Assembly (NCBI GenBank): GCA_029982105.1 | Contig: JARRCQ010000022.1 | Coordinates: 1 to 12,197, forward strand | Direction of reading: 5' to 3' | Source of the DNA: Candidatus Atribacteria bacterium | GTDB taxonomy: Bacteria > Atribacterota > Atribacteria > Atribacterales > Caldatribacteriaceae | DNA: 12,197 nt | Shown: positions 1 through 6,356 of the stretch, in pieces | How the letters are laid out: each line of letters begins with the position of its first letter | How positions within the stretch are numbered: position 1 is the stretch's first letter | The notes under the pieces: generated by a model | The model's input: the letters and a program-made list of their open reading frames with translations, nothing else | What the model was told of the DNA's origin: nothing | Database searches by the model: none | Position numbers and translations under genes: made by a program

Positions 1-1
1 C

Positions 2-109
2 AAATACGGTTTTATTCCTCCTCCACCACCAGTATCAACAGGACCAGGAGTCATTACCGCCGAAAACGTTCCTCAATTAATAGAGCTATCTCAGCAAGGT
101 TACAGGTAA
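2..109 (+). CDS. Sugar ABC transporter substrate-binding protein, C-terminal end only
   Basis: An open frame enters from the left edge and ends at TAA 107-109, giving 35 codons that finish in the peptide TGPGVITAENVPQLIELSQ followed by QGYR. This resembles the last strand and helix of periplasmic sugar-binding proteins of the RbsB type (Peripla_BP_4), where a 'tGv.vitkeNv' segment precedes the final helix. The next two genes are a CUT2-type permease and its ATPase, the usual partners of such a protein, so the context supports the call strongly. It would bind a sugar outside the membrane and deliver it to the permease. A run of five prolines (residues about 6-10 of the fragment) lies in the visible part. 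Most of the gene is outside the window, so the ligand cannot be guessed. Confidence 0.72.
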   Translation, partial: KYGFIPPPPPVSTGPGVITAENVPQLIELSQQGYR

Positions 110-120
110 AAACCCACGAA

Positions 121-152
121 GCGTGGAGGCGAGTCTCGCCTCCACGCTTTTT
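121..152 (+). terminator. Intrinsic terminator-like hairpin between binding-protein and permease genes
   Basis: A perfect 12-bp GC-rich stem (GCGTGGAGGCGA at 121-132 with TCGCCTCCACGC at 136-147, 3-nt loop) is followed at once by five T (148-152). This is the form of a Rho-independent terminator. It sits 11 bases after the binding-protein stop codon and just before the permease ribosome site, so it probably lets only part of the transcripts continue and keeps the binding protein in excess over membrane components. Confidence 0.85.
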
Positions 153-156
153 ACTT

Positions 157-162
157 AGGAGG
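157..162 (+). promoter_or_regulatory. Ribosome binding site of the CUT2 permease
   Basis: AGGAGG lies eight bases before the ATG at 171 and fixes that start. It begins only four bases after the T-run of the preceding hairpin, so transcripts that read through the terminator carry the hairpin directly beside the ribosome site. Confidence 0.85.
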
Positions 163-170
163 CTAATATA

Positions 171-1196
171 ATGTTAATTGTACCAAACCAAGAGGAAATA
201 GCTCATCATACTGATAAAGTTATCCCCTCTAAATGGTCTTTCGAAGAGTTAAGGAAAGTTCCAGAATTTGGAGCATTAGTAGCTTTTTTAGCTCTTTTTA
301 TATTTTTTGCCATTTCTGCCCCCCAATTTTTTTCCCTTCACAATATTACTTCTCTTCTAACTATCATAGCTGAATTAGGTATTATGACCGTAGGTGAATC
401 TTTCTTGATAATCGGTGGAGAAATAGACCTTTCTGTAAGTGGTGTATACGCTATGGCTGGTTTTGTTTTTGTTACCTTAGCCAACATTTTCACTTCTCCA
501 TTTGGCTCTTTGTTGGCCTTTATCATTGCTTTACTGGTTTCTTTACTAATAGGATTTATTAACAGCCAGGTAGTTTTAAAAGGAGGCATCCCCTCTTTCA
601 TCGCCACTTTGGGTATGATGATGTTTTTGCAGGGGATTCTCCTGGGAATCACTGGAGGACGCTCTATTTCCTATGCTGGGGATAGATTGGTTCCCATTTT
701 ATTGACTGGAATTATGGCTTATAGGTTTAGGCCATCCCATTTCTGGTTTATAGCCATAGTAGTTATTTTTTCCTTTGTTCTTAACCATACTGTATTTGGT
801 AATCGGGTATTTGCTACTGGAGGAAAAAAATTAGCTGCTTACACCATGGGAGTGAATGTAAACCGAGTAAAGGCTAGTTGTTTTATGATTTCATCTGCCC
901 TGGCCGGCTTATCAGGTGTTATTGCCATTAGCCGGTTTAACTTAGCCAATGTGTCTTTTGGCCAGGGAATGGAACTAGAAGCCATTGCTGCTGCAGTAAT
1001 TGGCGGCACCCTGATGACCGGAGGTTATGGTTCAGTCATAGGAGCAGCCTTAGGTGCAGGTATAATGGGTATGGTGCGAACCGGTTTAGTTATGGCAGGC
1101 GTCCCCAGTTATTGGTATAACGCTTTTGTGGGAATAATTTTAGTTATAGCTGCTATAGTAAACTTAAAGCTGAGAAGCACCGTCTTGGGAGAGTGA
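171..1196 (+). CDS. CUT2-family sugar ABC transporter permease (RbsC-like)
   Basis: Inner-membrane channel subunit of a sugar ABC importer; this family (BPD_transp_2) normally works as a homodimer, which fits the single permease gene here. After a polar N-terminus of about 30 residues the 341-aa protein is a series of hydrophobic segments. Family landmarks are visible: GGEIDLSVSG at residues 82-91 (the 'GGiDLSvG' motif), FATGGKKLAAYTMGVNV around 214-230 (the 'yAiGGN..AA..sGi' loop thought to meet the ATPase), and the glycine-rich AIAAAVIGGTLMTGGYGS stretch at about 271-288. Length is in the family range. It lies downstream of the binding protein and 12 bases ahead of the ATPase, so it is the middle gene of a binding protein-permease-ATPase operon. 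The substrate (ribose, xylose, inositol or other) cannot be told from sequence. Confidence 0.92.
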   Translation: MLIVPNQEEIAHHTDKVIPSKWSFEELRKVPEFGALVAFLALFIFFAISAPQFFSLHNITSLLTIIAELGIMTVGESFLIIGGEIDLSVSGVYAMAGFVFVTLANIFTSPFGSLLAFIIALLVSLLIGFINSQVVLKGGIPSFIATLGMMMFLQGILLGITGGRSISYAGDRLVPILLTGIMAYRFRPSHFWFIAIVVIFSFVLNHTVFGNRVFATGGKKLAAYTMGVNVNRVKASCFMISSALAGLSGVIAISRFNLANVSFGQGMELEAIAAAVIGGTLMTGGYGSVIGAALGAGIMGMVRTGLVMAGVPSYWYNAFVGIILVIAAIVNLKLRSTVLGE

Positions 1197-1208
1197 GGAG
1201 GTGGAAAG

Positions 1209-1982
1209 ATGAACCAAAAGCAGCCGTTGGTGAAAATGGAAAATATCCAAAAAAGATTTGGAAGAGTTAGAGCCTTAAAAGGAGTAGACTTTGAGGTTTA
1301 TGACCAAGAAGTAGTGGGACTCCTGGGAGACAATGGAGCAGGAAAATCCACTCTGGTTAAGATATTATCTGGAGTTTATCAGCCTGATGGAGGAACTATA
1401 TATTTTCGGGGTGAGAAAGTAAAAATTAACTCTCCTGAAGAAGCCCGCCAACTGGGAATTGAAACTGTTCATCAAGACCTTTCTTTGATAGAGAAAATGA
1501 GTGTAGCTCGAAACTTCTTCTTAGGTAAAGAACCCACTAAAAAAATAGGTTTCATGGAGGTCCTGGATTTAAAAAAGATGAATCGTGAATGTATGATTGG
1601 TCTTAAACGGGTAGGAGTCGAGCTTCGCTCTCCCACTGAATTTGTTTATACTCTCTCCGGTGGTCAAAGGCAAGCCATTGCTATTGGCAGAGCAGTTTAT
1701 TTTGGAGCCAGAATTCTCATTCTGGATGAGCCATTGCGTAACCTCTCTATTCGGGAGCAAAGAACCACGTTAAACTACATACAGGAAGCTCGAAGCCAAG
1801 GGTCTTCAGTTATTTTTATTACTCATAACGTCTATCATGTATGTCCGGTAGCCGACCGAATAGTACTATTAGAAAACGGAGAGAAATTGGGGGAGGTGAA
1901 AGCGGGAGAATTGACTCCTGAAGAAATTGCCGAATGTATTGCTACCGGTAAAATGGTAAAAGAAGGGTGCAAAAATAGTTAG
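1209..1982 (+). CDS. CUT2-type sugar ABC transporter ATP-binding protein, single domain
   Basis: Cytoplasmic ATPase that powers the adjoining permease. Motifs in order: Walker A GDNGAGKST (40-48), Q-loop at HQD (88-90), signature LSGGQRQ (149-155), Walker B ILILDE (169-174) and switch His206 (THN). The 257-aa protein holds one nucleotide-binding domain, not the two of RbsA/XylG/MglA, so a homodimer is expected, as with FrcA-like proteins. One oddity is DEPLRNLSIRE right after Walker B, where this family usually has DEPT followed by a small or polar residue; Thr is replaced by Leu and the next position is Arg. Core catalytic residues are intact, so it should still be active. GAGGAGG ending at 1202 is the ribosome site. 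The gene ends the transporter operon; an inverted repeat follows at 2036-2083. Confidence 0.92.
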   Translation: MNQKQPLVKMENIQKRFGRVRALKGVDFEVYDQEVVGLLGDNGAGKSTLVKILSGVYQPDGGTIYFRGEKVKINSPEEARQLGIETVHQDLSLIEKMSVARNFFLGKEPTKKIGFMEVLDLKKMNRECMIGLKRVGVELRSPTEFVYTLSGGQRQAIAIGRAVYFGARILILDEPLRNLSIREQRTTLNYIQEARSQGSSVIFITHNVYHVCPVADRIVLLENGEKLGEVKAGELTPEEIAECIATGKMVKEGCKNS

Positions 1983-2035
1983 AGCAATCTACCAGTTGTT
2001 TTTGTGTCTTTCTACTTACTTGGGAAACCAAAAAT

Positions 2036-2084
2036 AAAGCACTCAATCCAGGGATAGAATATATTCAGAGGATTGAGTGCTTTT
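2036..2084 (+). terminator. Inverted repeat after the CUT2 ATPase gene, probable terminator
   Basis: AAAGCACTCAATCC (2036-2049) is the exact reverse complement of 2070-2083; the 20-base loop itself contains the palindrome GAATATATTC. The right arm finishes in four T, so it can end transcripts from the left, though the T-run is short. It begins 53 bases after the ATPase stop codon. Confidence 0.6.
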
Positions 2085-2129
2085 GAGATCGATAGCCTTT
2101 CTTATGGTTCTTTGCTCAATCTTTTTTTT
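2071..2129 (+). terminator. Possible second terminator hairpin sharing an arm with the first
   Basis: GATTGAG at 2071-2077 can also pair with CTCAATC at 2115-2121, which is followed directly by eight T (2122-2129). The loop is long (37 bases) and the stem short, so alone it is a weak hairpin, but it is mutually exclusive with the 14-bp inverted repeat because both need the same central arm. It may be a back-up terminator or chance. Confidence 0.3.
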
Positions 2130-2181
2130 GCCTATGTAAAAACAAACATAATCCATAGCGTTATTACCATCTATTTTGAGA

Positions 2182-2187
2182 TATAAT
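2182..2187 (+). promoter_or_regulatory. Promoter -10 box for azlCD
   Basis: A perfect TATAAT within TGAGATATAAT (2177-2187), about 38 bases before the azlC start. No good -35 hexamer lies 16-18 bases upstream. The same 11 bases occur at 4137-4147 before the amino-sugar operon. Confidence 0.5.
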
Positions 2188-2224
2188 ATCAGGAAAAATA
2201 GAAAGTTTATGGCAAAAAGTTGAT

Positions 2225-2956
2225 ATGGAAGAGAATATAGAACAATTGACAGAGCAAAAAGAAACATCTCCAAAGTTTAGAGAAGGCGTACTTGCTTCTC
2301 TACCAATCTTTATTGGGTATATACCAGTAGCCATAACTTTTGGGCTATTAGCCAAATCAACAGGACTAACTCTCTTGGAAACATTTCTTTTTTCTGCCTT
2401 AGTATTTGCCGGTGCTAGCCAATTTATGGCTTTACAACTTATTCAAGGAGGAGCAGAGCCAGTTCAAATCATTATAGCCACATTAATTATGAACTTTCGT
2501 CACTTCCTTATGAGTTCACATCTATCTACTATTTTCCCTATAAAAGAAAAACCTTGGCTCATACCTTTTTTAAGTTTCGGCGTAACTGATGAATCCTTTG
2601 CTTACTTTTCTACTTCTAAACATCATAGAAGTGCCGATTTTATTTTAGGTCTTGAGTATTCAGCTTATACCAGTTGGGTAGGAGGAACCATTATAGGTTA
2701 TTTATTCGGTAATATTCTACCCCCTATTCTTCAAGCCAGCATGGGGATAGCGCTTTATGCTCTTTTCGTTGCTCTACTCATACCTGAAGCTAAAAAATCC
2801 CTTTCAATAACATTAACCGCTATAATAGGAGGGGTAACGCACTCATTCCTTAGTTGGCTTGGAATTTTTTCTTCGGGTTGGAATATAATTATGGCTATTT
2901 TAATAGCCGCCAGCGTTAGTACCTGGATAACGGGCGAAAAGGAGGAAAATGAATGA
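2225..2956 (+). CDS. azlC: AzlC family branched-chain amino-acid exporter, large subunit
   Basis: Large membrane subunit of the AzlCD exporter (LIV-E family), which in Bacillus subtilis gives 4-azaleucine resistance and in Corynebacterium (BrnFE) exports isoleucine, leucine, valine and methionine. The 243-aa protein starts with a polar tail of about 20 residues, then shows family motifs: FREGVLASLPIFIGYIPVA (18-36), LVFAGASQF (59-67) and MNFRHFLMSSHLS (89-101). Several hydrophobic helices follow and the length is normal. No clear Shine-Dalgarno precedes ATG 2225; a short A-rich run is all there is, so it may be weakly translated or nearly leaderless, since the TATAAT box would put the transcript start only about 30 bases upstream. 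Its last bases overlap azlD (ATGA, 2953-2956), which implies coupled translation and a heteromeric complex. Confidence 0.93.
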   Translation: MEENIEQLTEQKETSPKFREGVLASLPIFIGYIPVAITFGLLAKSTGLTLLETFLFSALVFAGASQFMALQLIQGGAEPVQIIIATLIMNFRHFLMSSHLSTIFPIKEKPWLIPFLSFGVTDESFAYFSTSKHHRSADFILGLEYSAYTSWVGGTIIGYLFGNILPPILQASMGIALYALFVALLIPEAKKSLSITLTAIIGGVTHSFLSWLGIFSSGWNIIMAILIAASVSTWITGEKEENE

Positions 2957-3261
2957 ACAACATTAATATAATCATAGGAATGATGTTAGTTACTTTTATC
3001 CCTCGCTGCTTACCTTTTCTGGCTTTTTCTCGACTTAATATTCCTCGACCACTTAAAAAATTTCTGCGGTACATTCCACCTGCTGCCTTAGGAGCATTAA
3101 TATTTCCGGGAGCAATAACTGCCATCCCATCTTACCCTTTTGCGGCTACAGTAGGTATTGCTACAGCTTTAGCCTTTTCTTGGTTTAGAGAAGAAATTTC
3201 CTTAACCGTACTTTTATCAGTAATAGCCACCTTAACCAGCCTATACTTTTTAGGCTATTGA
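2953..3261 (+). CDS. azlD: AzlD family branched-chain amino-acid exporter, small subunit
   Basis: Small membrane partner of AzlC. The 102 residues show the AzlD layout: a first helix ending in TFIPRCLPFLAFSRLNIPRPL (the conserved 'R.lPf' region), then LRYIPPAALGALIFPGA, then two more hydrophobic segments and a short C-terminus. The start ATG overlaps the azlC stop by ATGA, and GGAGG at 2941-2945 inside azlC is the ribosome site. The gene runs 7 bases into the convergent cyclotransferase gene (3255-3261 shared), and there is no terminator hairpin between them. Function as a branched-chain amino-acid exporter follows from family knowledge; the actual substrate here is unknown. Confidence 0.93.
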   Translation: MNNINIIIGMMLVTFIPRCLPFLAFSRLNIPRPLKKFLRYIPPAALGALIFPGAITAIPSYPFAATVGIATALAFSWFREEISLTVLLSVIATLTSLYFLGY

Positions 3262-4094
3262 TCAGGAGTTTGTATCTCATAGATGTGAGACCATCTCTTA
3301 CCAGTGATAAACAGGCGGTTATTCTCAGTATCATAAGCGATACCATTGGGAACGTTTTCTCCAGTATTTCTTTTTTCTTCAATCAAAGCAAGATCGATCC
3401 ACCCTACTACTTCACCGTTTCGGGGATCAATTATGACAATAATGTTAGTATACCAGACATTGGCATAAATCTTACCATTAATGTATTCTAACTCATTAAG
3501 TTGATCAATAGATTTACCTCCCAAACTGACAGGCAATTCTTTCATTAAAGAAAAATCTCTGGGGTCAAGAAAGCGTAGAAGATTAGAACCATCGCTCACA
3601 ATAAGATGATTTCCGTCATAGGTAATACCCCATCCCTCATAAGGATAATAAACAGTTTTCTTCAGTTCTAAGGTATTTTTATCGTAAAGTAAAGCAATTT
3701 TCTCTTTCCAAGTCAGTTGAATCAAGGTAGAGCCTACAAGAGCAAGGCCTTCACCAAAATATTGGTCTCTAAGCTCAACTAAACGAACAACCTCTCCAAT
3801 ATTAAGGTCAATCTTTCTTAAACTTGATTCACCATATAAACCAGTGCTTTCATACAAAAAACCATTGTCGTATATCAACCCTTCAGTAAAAGCCTGAGGG
3901 TCATGAGGATAAATTGCTACTACTTGTGCCTGATGACAAGGAATATGCCTCTCCTGAGAAAAATACGAAGTAAGCAAATCATCACATTGAGCCTCGGTTC
4001 CTGTAAATATGGGAAAGAGCCAAACAGTAATCACTAATATTTTAGGGATAATTTTATCTGAAAAAATAAAATTATTCATCTTTATCGCTATCAT
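3255..4094 (-). CDS. Secreted glutaminyl-peptide cyclotransferase (plant/bacterial beta-propeller type)
   Basis: Converts N-terminal glutamine of peptides to pyroglutamate with loss of ammonia. The 279-aa protein matches the Glu_cyclase_2 family (plant QC and Xanthomonas QC, five-bladed beta-propeller). Visible family motifs: FTEGL (69-73), YESTGLYGES (81-90), YFGEGLAL (112-119), YEGWGIT (152-158), SDGS (167-170), LNELEYI (199-205), and near the C-terminus FITGKRWSHIYEI. The N-terminus has a hydrophobic stretch (about 15-31) ending in TGTEA, a plausible signal peptide cleaved near residue 35, so it acts outside the cytoplasm. The start is uncertain: Met1 (4094) and Met6 (4079) both fit and neither has a strong ribosome site. 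It stands alone on this strand, divergent from the amino-sugar operon and convergent with azlD. Confidence 0.9.
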   Translation of the reverse strand: MIAIKMNNFIFSDKIIPKILVITVWLFPIFTGTEAQCDDLLTSYFSQERHIPCHQAQVVAIYPHDPQAFTEGLIYDNGFLYESTGLYGESSLRKIDLNIGEVVRLVELRDQYFGEGLALVGSTLIQLTWKEKIALLYDKNTLELKKTVYYPYEGWGITYDGNHLIVSDGSNLLRFLDPRDFSLMKELPVSLGGKSIDQLNELEYINGKIYANVWYTNIIVIIDPRNGEVVGWIDLALIEEKRNTGENVPNGIAYDTENNRLFITGKRWSHIYEIQTPDQ

Positions 4095-4179
4095 ATCATA
4101 TTTGTCTTGGACTGAACCAGTCGCTAATCAAGAAAATGAGATATAATGGTCGTGAACAAAAATTAAAGGAGGAATACTT
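4095..4179 (+). promoter_or_regulatory. Divergent promoter region of the cyclotransferase and amino-sugar operon
   Basis: The 85-base gap carries a perfect TATAAT at 4142-4147 (in TGAGATATAAT, 4137-4147) and AGGAGG at 4167-4172 for the rightward operon. A small inverted repeat GACTG-AAC-CAGTC (4110-4122) lies upstream of the -10 box, a possible operator position, but its arms are only 5 bp. I see no clear promoter for the leftward gene. Confidence 0.5.
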
Positions 4180-5208
4180 ATGGACTACACTTACCAAGAA
4201 ATACTCCAACAGCCTGGTACTTGGAAAAAGACTTTACAGTATCTGAGGGAGAAGGAAAATTACTTCTCCCAATTTTTAGCAGAATCATATGATAATGTTA
4301 TTTTTACTGGATGCGGGAGTTCTTACAACCTTTCTCTTGCTGCCAGCCATTTCTGGCAAGCAATAAAACAGGTTCCCGCTAAAGGAGTGCCTGCTTCGGA
4401 AACTTTCCTCTTTCCGGGAGGAGTTTTTCTACCTCAAAACCGGTATCTTCTCTTTGGTATTTCTCGCTCCGGAGAAACTACAGAAACAGTAAAAGCCCTC
4501 CAACACTTCCAGGATAAGTTTAAAGGGATAACCGTGGGAGTAAGTTGTGAAGAAAATTCTTCTCTTTTAAAGGCAGCCAATTACGAGATGCTTCTTTCTT
4601 TTGCCCGAGAAGAAAGCGTAGTGATGACTCAATCTTTTTCTACCATGTTATTAGCTCTACTATCTTTAGCTTTTCCTTCCAGCAACAGTATTGATAGCCT
4701 ATCATCTCTCCCGGAAATTTTAGAAAAACACCTTCCATCAGGGGAAAAAACAATAAAAGATTTAGCTTCCAATCTTTCTTTTGATAAATTTATATTTTTA
4801 GGTAATGGTCCTTATCACGGTATCGCCTGGGAAGGTTCTTTAAAACTTAAAGAAATGAGTGTTACTTCCACTGAGACTTTCCATTTTCTGGAATTCCGCC
4901 ATGGTCCTAAATCAGTAGTAGATGAAAAAACTTTAATCATTGCTTTAACCTCCCAAAGAGCTTTTTCCTGGGAAAAAGAAGTAATAATGGAGATGATAGA
5001 TTTGGGAGCTACCATTCTCCACTTAGGCAAAACTTCCCTCAATTCTCCTCAAGCAGTGGAAATAATATTTCCAGAAGAAACTTTAGATGATTTTTCTCTC
5101 CCAATACTATATTTACCCTTCTTACAGCTCTTGGGTTATTATCGAGCAAGAAATAAAGGATTAAACCCTGATAGCCCAAGGCATTTAACTAAAGTGGTGA
5201 AAATATGA
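4180..5208 (+). CDS. SIS-domain aminosugar-phosphate deaminase/isomerase (GlmS-isomerase-like, NagB-II/AgaS type)
   Basis: Two SIS domains without the glutaminase domain of GlmS. First domain: GCGSSYN (44-50), ISRSGETTET (94-103), MTQSFST (149-155). Second domain: FLGNGPYHGIAWEGSLKLKE (206-225) and FRHGPKS (239-245); the C-tail SPRHLTKVVKI (332-342) matches the GlmS end. Residues equivalent to the E. coli GlmS isomerase catalytic Glu488, His504 and Lys603 are present as Glu225, His241 and Lys338. With NagA directly downstream (4-base ATGA overlap at 5205-5208), the likely reaction is deamination and isomerisation of glucosamine- or galactosamine-6-phosphate to fructose- or tagatose-6-phosphate, replacing a canonical NagB, which is not visible here. 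AGGAGG seven bases before ATG 4180 sets the start. First gene of the operon. Gluco versus galacto specificity is not resolved. Confidence 0.88.
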   Translation: MDYTYQEILQQPGTWKKTLQYLREKENYFSQFLAESYDNVIFTGCGSSYNLSLAASHFWQAIKQVPAKGVPASETFLFPGGVFLPQNRYLLFGISRSGETTETVKALQHFQDKFKGITVGVSCEENSSLLKAANYEMLLSFAREESVVMTQSFSTMLLALLSLAFPSSNSIDSLSSLPEILEKHLPSGEKTIKDLASNLSFDKFIFLGNGPYHGIAWEGSLKLKEMSVTSTETFHFLEFRHGPKSVVDEKTLIIALTSQRAFSWEKEVIMEMIDLGATILHLGKTSLNSPQAVEIIFPEETLDDFSLPILYLPFLQLLGYYRARNKGLNPDSPRHLTKVVKI

Positions 5209-6350
5209 GATGGGGGATTAAAGGCCATATTGTTACTCCTTTGGGAGTAACTCCTGGTTTAGTGGTGGTGAGAGAAAATCATATTGAGGATGTTCTACCT
5301 TATTCGGAGAATGAAGATTTGGAAGTAGTTTATGACTTTAAAGATAATTTCATATTTCCTGGCCTTGTGGATTTGCACCTTCATGGTTTACAAGGAGAAG
5401 ATGTTACCGAGGGCGGAGTAAATAGTATTCAGAAAATTAGCACTCTCCTACCTTCTTTTGGGGTCACTTCTTTTCTTCCCACTACTTTGACTACTGATTT
5501 GACTGCTCTGTTTAAAATTATGGAAGAAACTAAATCTAGAATAATAACTTCCCCTCCCGGCGCTCGAGTCCTGGGCCTTCACTTAGAAGGCCCTTATCTA
5601 TCCTTAGGAAGGAAAGGTGCTCACGACCCTACCTATTTAAGAAAACCTCACCAAGAAGAGATAAAACACCTCTTCCAAAAAGGAGAAGGAGTAATAAAAA
5701 GGATTACCATTGCTCCTGAACTTCCTGAAGCATTAGAAACTATAGAATATTTAGCTCACCAGAACATTTTAGTCTCTTTAGGGCACAGTGAGGCAGATTA
5801 TGAGACTTCCCGGAAAGCGGGAGAAAAAGGAGCTAAAATGGTAACTCATCTTTTTAATGGAATGGATCCTCTTCATCATCGCCAACCCAACCTCTTAGCT
5901 TTTGCTTTAGGAGATGATGAAATATACGCTGAGATTATTGCCGACAAAATCCATGTAAAGCCAGAAATAATGAAAATAGCTTTAAAATGTAAAGCTCCCG
6001 ATCGCCTTTGTATAGTAAGTGACGCCTTAAAAGTAACCAACTTACCAGAAGGAATATATGACCTAAGTGGACAAAAAGTGGAGGTAAAAGGAGGAATGGC
6101 TTACCTACCTTCAGGAACCTTAGCCGGTAGCACTTTTCTTCTCCATCAAATGCTTTATAATTTGAAAGAGTTATTCTCTATTCCCCTACCCCAGCTGGCT
6201 AAAATGGGAAGTTTTATCCCTGCTCAGTTAGTAGGAAAAGAAAAAGAATTAGGTAGTATAGAGAAAGGTAAAATAGCTGACATTGTGGTATTCGATGATT
6301 GCTTTCAAGTAAAGGCCACTTTCATAGGTGGAGTTAAGGTAAGGGGGTAA
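5205..6350 (+). CDS. nagA: N-acetylglucosamine-6-phosphate deacetylase
   Basis: Cytoplasmic amidohydrolase that removes acetate from N-acetylhexosamine-6-phosphate, giving the amine used by the SIS enzyme encoded just before it. The 381-aa length is typical. Family motifs are intact: FPGLVDLHLHG (51-61, His58 and His60), PTTLTT (92-97), LGLHLEGPYLS (123-133, metal ligand Glu128), RKGAHD (136-141), SLGHSEADY (191-199, His194), THLFNGMDPLHHR (214-226, His215) and IVSDAL (270-275, catalytic Asp273). The C-terminus GSIEKGKIADIVVFDD is the usual amidohydrolase end. The start overlaps the SIS stop, so the two are probably translated together. The enzyme could act on the GalNAc-6-phosphate form (AgaA) instead; sequence alone does not decide. 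Confidence 0.94.
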   Translation: MRWGIKGHIVTPLGVTPGLVVVRENHIEDVLPYSENEDLEVVYDFKDNFIFPGLVDLHLHGLQGEDVTEGGVNSIQKISTLLPSFGVTSFLPTTLTTDLTALFKIMEETKSRIITSPPGARVLGLHLEGPYLSLGRKGAHDPTYLRKPHQEEIKHLFQKGEGVIKRITIAPELPEALETIEYLAHQNILVSLGHSEADYETSRKAGEKGAKMVTHLFNGMDPLHHRQPNLLAFALGDDEIYAEIIADKIHVKPEIMKIALKCKAPDRLCIVSDALKVTNLPEGIYDLSGQKVEVKGGMAYLPSGTLAGSTFLLHQMLYNLKELFSIPLPQLAKMGSFIPAQLVGKEKELGSIEKGKIADIVVFDDCFQVKATFIGGVKVRG

Positions 6351-6356
6351 GCAACT

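Larger units (their letters stand above)
1983..2224 (+). other. Intergenic region between the CUT2 operon and azlC
   Basis: About 240 bases with no gene I can support. It holds a 14-bp perfect inverted repeat (2036-2083), a second possible hairpin that reuses its right arm and ends in T8 (to 2129), and a TATAAT box (2182-2187) before azlC. A 76-codon open frame exists on the minus strand (2273-2043), but it runs through the inverted repeat and into azlC and I do not recognise its product. Confidence 0.7.

Noticed and set aside
338..652. 104-codon minus-strand open frame inside the CUT2 permease gene
   Set aside because: Antisense to a clear permease gene, with a low-complexity Lys/Pro/Ile-rich product and no family match I know.
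2209..2223. Very short frame starting at ATG 2209 just before azlC
   Set aside because: Only four codons before a TGA and no proper ribosome site spacing; too short to call a leader peptide.
2043..2273. 76-codon minus-strand open frame in the gap before azlC (KKKIEQRTIRKAIDL and so on)
   Set aside because: It runs through the 14-bp inverted repeat and into azlC, has no recognised family or good ribosome site, and its hydrophobic N-terminus is antisense to azlC. A remnant of a mobile gene is possible but unsupported.
4110..4122. Inverted repeat GACTG-AAC-CAGTC as an operator
   Set aside because: Arms are only 5 bp and no second copy was seen near the ROK-linked operon; kept only as a note in the promoter-region entry.
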